Assembly: GCF_026151205.1 (NCBI RefSeq)
Contig: NC_087073.1
Span: 18,008,837-18,072,836, forward strand
Direction: 5' to 3'
Source of the DNA: Bolinopsis microptera
Lineage: Eukaryota; Ctenophora; Tentaculata; Lobata; Bolinopsidae
Length of the DNA stretch: 64,000 nucleotides
The notes below the pieces were generated by a model. That model saw only the letters and a program-made list of their open reading frames with translations. It did not search any database and was not told where the DNA came from. Numbering within the stretch: position 1 is the first letter of the stretch; each line of letters begins with the position of its first letter. A program made the position numbers and the translations under genes. Positions 60,001-64,000 of the stretch are shown piece by piece.

Positions 60001-60084
60001 CATGTTTGTTTACGACGATTGTTTGCGGAGTAAAAATTTTCGAATGCGCGATATTCGTCATTTGGCAAGCTGAACAGTAGTTGT
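57004..60084. other. Intergenic region upstream of DECR1
   Basis: About 3 kb, AT-rich, between minus-strand DECR1 and a plus-strand gene. I see a tRNA-like relic (57256-57335), GC-rich palindromic motifs sharing AAGCGGCGCGCGCTACTTC (57579-57597 and 59249-59267), and relatives of the TAGGTTTATAAACCTA-type repeat (about 58550 and 59800). No gene is supported. The DECR1 promoter should lie near 57004-57300. Confidence 0.45.
57256..57335 (-). repeat. tRNA-like relic (tRNA-derived SINE or pseudo-tRNA)
   Basis: On the minus strand an A-box TAGTGTAGTGG (57313-57323) and a B-box GGTTCAATTCC (57265-57275) have tRNA spacing, and the start resembles Asp/Glu-type tRNAs. The T-stem and acceptor stem do not pair fully, so it is unlikely to be functional. 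Confidence 0.5.
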
Positions 60085-60088
60085 TGTC

Positions 60089-60199
60089 ATGCCTGAGAAT
60101 ACCGACCTGAATGAACTGAGAACGTTTCCCACGAATGTGTCACGTGACAACTTGTTTCACTTTGTAGCCAATGCTACCAATCATTTCTATTGTCCATAA
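60089..60199 (+). other. Possible first exon or upstream ORF of the plus-strand gene
   Basis: A 36-codon open frame (MPENTDLNELRTFPTNVSRD onward) ends in TAA at 60197-60199, directly before a good donor (AAAG|GTAATA at 60201/60202). This fits a non-coding first exon with a short upstream ORF for the gene whose next exon starts at 60585, but no transcript evidence is available. Confidence 0.25.
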
Positions 60200-60584
60200 A
60201 GGTAATACCATGTGAATTTCGAAGCGGGTCAAGAAATCTGACCATTTCTATTAATTTCACTCCAAATTGTGTTGTTTGACTAAGGAGGTATTATTGAGTG
60301 TATTTCAGTTGACTTGCTTGCTTTAGTGCTTCATGTCTGACGTCCGATAGGTTTGATAAGACCTTTTATTGTGAAATGAAACCTGTGAACACTCATTTTG
60401 ATCGTTCATTTCCGTCCTCTCGTCGTTAGCAATGTCACTTATTTCTGTGCCATTTTACAATAATTTAATCGTCAAAATCGAATGACTGAGACGTCTTATC
60501 CGTATTGCCTTGCTGGGAATTTCTCTTAATTTACTTTTCTGACACTGTATATCTTAGTTTTATTTTACATTCGATACCGTTTAG

Positions 60585-63500
60585 CAATGTGGAATACAGC
60601 GAAGGATTAAGCTATGGGCTGTCTTGGATGGCCCTGTTAGAGATTGCTCGACCGTTGCCGCGTACATTGGTCTACATGTCCCCGGGGAGCTGCTGCATGT
60701 GTGGTTTGCCAGTTAGAGATCACGCCAAGCATCTTTGTACCGATAAAACTAAATCTCTTGTTTCCCCGAAATCTCCCATCAAACCTGTCATTGAAACTCA
60801 GGTGAATATAAGCTGCAGCTATAGAGAGTATAGTTTAAACCTCCGTTGATTGTGATTGATTTGTTCCTATGCTTATAAATTAACGTTATCGAGTTGGCAA
60901 GAATAAGCTTGTTTTCGGTTTTCCGCTCTGTAAACCCCAATTATTCACAATGCTACCATTTGTAAAGCCTTGATAAATAAGTTAATTTGTGCCAACTCTG
61001 AACATATATTTTAAATATATTGTGTAATAGTAAAGTGCCCACCTCACAATTCATACGATTGCTTATTGTAGAACACACTGCTCCAAGAAATTCTAAACTC
61101 CGGAACACATTCATTTGTTCAATTATTCATCATTTTCGATACGTACAATCGCGATCGGTAATGTATTTATCAACTTTATCCAGTACATTGCATCGGCCCA
61201 GAAATACATAGTAATTTGTACGCATTTCTACGACCATTATATAATGTCCATTGTTTATAAACTAGAGGCGCTCACAATTTCTATTGTTCGTTTGATAATC
61301 TAATGAATTATTAACAGATTCAAACTACGTTCCCCATCATGATCTAACTTTTAATAACCTCGCGTCCATCACATCACACCATTCATATTGTTTTTCACAC
61401 TGGAACTGTTTCATCTGATGAGGGCTCACAATATGCTCGTAACACCCTAGCATGTGACACAGTCCTTATCTAACTTCAATTTCCAAATTTGTTACCCAAC
61501 ACCCTGAATATTTTATACTTGTACTGCAAAGCCAATTCCTTGGAAAGTTCTAGAGTACTTTCAGCACTTTCCGCTGCTCATCGAATCCCGGATATTGCAT
61601 GGACGAAAGCTCTAAAGTGCCTTGAAGATGTTTGTTTAAGTTGTCACATTTTATATGGATTGTAGATGAAAGTAAGTAATAGTAATCACAACATGAATTA
61701 CAATTCAAATGTGTGCTCTAATTTTCTCGGTTATCAGTGTTACATTGACATTATCTACTCTGGTAATCAGTCGAGTACACGACGATAGGCAGTAATATTG
61801 TACGTTTATTATAAACAGCTACCTCTCAGAATAAGACATGTTACCTCTAATAATCGTATTTAACTCATTTTATAGTTTCCATATCGAGTTAAATGTCTAG
61901 TCTTACGACGCCCATTACAAACGTTTAATAGATTGTTGTGTACAGCACGCAGAGTCTATTGCATGAATTGGGATGTATATAATTTCTGATATTAATTGCA
62001 AACTTTAACATTGCACGACGACATCAAGCGAAGTCATAATCTATAAGTAACAGTAATATCTCTCGAAATTTCCAAAAAATGCAGACCTTATTCTCGACAT
62101 ATTCGCTTCGCGATGTAATTGTTTGTAGAGAAATGCAACGTAATCGTCGGGGAATAAAATGAAAAGCAATCTAATTATCAGCCATGATCTCATCGTAATA
62201 GCTGGTAACGGCCACAGAATTTGATGTCTTGTCTTACTGTGTATCCACGAAAACAGGCATTAGTTCTACACGCGCTCATTACATGCTCGACATTCTTCCA
62301 CGTAATCTATACGTAGGATGATACACACTCATCAGTCAGGCACAGGTAGATGTAGAGGTATCAGGAAGATAATTCGCAGATGAAATCGTTTAGAAAATTT
62401 TAGAAATGTCTGAGTGAAATCATCAGGAATGTTATCCTTTGGCGCGTCAAGTTTTTCTTGTGTTTCAGTACTCAGAAAATACATCAATTAAAGGAAACAC
62501 TCAGTAACAGTGTAGTATATTAACTCTCAACATCCTCCGCCATGAAGGATAAATCCTCTTTCATTTATCAGATATCTCATCTGAAAGCTATAGTGACATG
62601 CGTAGAGGTAGCGCTGGATTCGATTGTAGGCTTCAAAAACTAGTACACACTACACTGGCCACCTTGTCAACAGCATCTTGTCCAATACGTAGCACTGCTG
62701 CTATGTGCTTGTTGAGCCCGTGAGTGCAGGACTACGCTCCGCGATATCATTAACACATCGTATATTGTATCACATTAATATCGGAGATGATATTAATAAT
62801 GCCATTTGTTAAACAGGAGATGCTTTCTCAATTCAATCACTGCACTGGTGTAGTGCTGTAGCGATGCAAGGTATTCATTTTGTGTTCCACTATGGCATGG
62901 CTTCAAATATCCGCCCACTGTAGCGATGCGAGGAATCTGGAATAGTAATAACATTTACGAGAATTCTCTACCCATCAGTATCGACCGTACAGTTAATTGG
63001 CCGATTTGAAGCGGATCAACTGTCAAACCTAAAATCATTTTCCACCGTCACAACACCATTTAGTGGGATAAGTATTCACCACGTTTTTGCTTCATCGTCT
63101 AGTCGTAACATTTCCTTCCAGACTTAACAGGCATATTGTCAGAGACACACAAAACCATTTACCATTACTGTGTTGTGTATCATTAATTATCACTGACCTG
63201 TCTCAATGTGTCACAGTTATTTTAATTCTACCCAGTCTTACAACCAGTCTGCTATCTCCCTGGCCACTGACTCTCAACTCGTTTCAGGTTCCCCCAGCGA
63301 TCAAGACTTCACCGCCTCTCATCAAGAAAGATGACATCACTACCAAGCCGCAGAACGACGTCACAAAAAGTACCCAGCCCGTTAAGAAAGAGGAGCCCCC
63401 TACGACGGGACTGGTGGTCCCACACATTGTCAAATCAACTCCTGTCCTAGCGCCAGCTCCAGCCCCACCCGACGTGGTTACCCCAGATGTCCAGCTGTGG

Positions 63501-63623
63501 CTCAATACCATGTCCCGCTCGCCTCATGCCGAGCGCCACCCGCCCTCTCCTTCACCCTCCGTCTCCAGCGAGAACAGTCAGGTGTCTGGAACTGTGGTGA
63601 AGACTATCGCTCAGCACTCTCCG
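60585..63623 (+). CDS. Unrecognised Cys/His-rich and proline-rich protein, two exons seen, continues beyond window
   Basis: Exon 60585-60801 (acceptor TTTAG, donor CAG|GTGAAT) encodes MALLEIARPLPRTLV from a possible start at 60628. It then has a compact Cys/His cluster, SCCMCGLPVRDHAKHLC, that could bind zinc. It joins in phase 0 to exon 63288-63623 (acceptor TTTCAG, donor CCG|GTTAGT). That exon is low-complexity and rich in Pro, Ser and Thr (PPAIKTSPPLIKKDD, VLAPAPAPPDVVTPDVQLWL, RHPPSPSPSVSSENSQ) and includes a VKKEE sumoylation-like site. The second exon is markedly GC-richer than its surroundings, as expected of real coding DNA. I do not recognise the family; a nuclear regulatory protein is a guess. 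The gene extends past 64000. Confidence 0.55.
60802..63287 (+). other. Long intron
   Basis: About 2.5 kb between the two coding exons of the plus-strand gene. I see no repeats or nested gene in it. Confidence 0.45.
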
Positions 63624-64000
63624 GTTAGTTTATTTTTTGTACAGTAAATCCTCTGGTCAGTGTTATCCATAGTCACTCCATTGCGTGTGCTGAGGCACAC
63701 CTTTGTTGTGATATTATATTATAAGAAATCACATAAGATCTTTCATTTTTTTGTTTCATATATGTGCGCCCTGTTTTTGATATTAATACAACTGCACTGG
63801 CATGGCAATCATTCCTATTACGGTTACTACCTCACAAACTCTGTTGCTCATAGTTATACTATCAACAGATTGCTTGCTCTGCACAACTTTTCACAAACAT
63901 GAAGAATAGTGTTGAGATGGATTTCAACGATAATATCACCTGTCCAATATTAATTCATTCCACTACAATTCAATTTAAGGCTTCAATAAATAGAACATGA
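63624..64000 (+). other. Start of the next intron, to window edge
   Basis: Sequence after the GTTAGT donor is AT-rich with stops in all frames and no recognisable exon. It is probably intron of the same gene. Confidence 0.45.

Overview
The window is nuclear DNA from an invertebrate animal. It has intron-rich genes with GT-AG introns, orthologues of conserved animal genes (CCDC13, ACADS, THADA, DECR1, a NAB-family corepressor, a C2H2 zinc-finger protein), secreted discoidin/TSP1/sushi proteins, and several broken non-LTR retrotransposons. The AT-rich composition and the secreted multidomain proteins would fit a cnidarian or another early-branching or marine lineage. That is a guess: nothing here fixes the species.

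Layout. 0-1.7 kb: a 5'-truncated, frame-broken LINE on the minus strand. 4.4-16.1 kb: three related secreted-protein loci on the minus strand. One is a single-exon F5/8C-like protein. One is a short three-exon F5/8C gene. One is a longer F5/8C-TSP1-sushi paralogue that looks dead (nonsense codon and lost splice acceptor). A 3.26 kb hAT-like element and a LINE remnant lie between them. 16.2-34.7 kb is almost entirely mobile or satellite DNA: a foldback element with inverted tandem arrays, an ORF1 enclosed by short repeats, an RT fragment, and an 8 kb hAT-like element. The 8 kb element has an 8-bp target duplication and holds a large palindrome of two satellite families. After it come an RT-deleted LINE, a MITE and a GC-rich hairpin.

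35.4-57.0 kb is the gene-dense part, all on the minus strand: CCDC13, a NAB-like corepressor, ACADS, a zinc-finger gene, THADA and DECR1. Exon reconstruction gives unbroken frames for CCDC13 (562 aa), ACADS (403 aa) and THADA (1353 aa). A very recent 1.5 kb tandem duplication copied the 5' end of THADA and the 3' half of DECR1. One copy was then split by a 1.16 kb hAT-like insertion with a perfect 8-bp target duplication. The full-length DECR1 copy has a one-base frameshift in exon 2, which may be real or an assembly error. 60.6-63.6 kb holds two exons of an unrecognised plus-strand gene that leaves the window.

Functionally, ACADS and DECR1 are both mitochondrial beta-oxidation enzymes, but nothing in the sequence indicates co-regulation. 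The other neighbours have unrelated jobs. The most unusual material is structural: satellite arrays and foldback structures that appear to be packaged inside cut-and-paste transposon ends.
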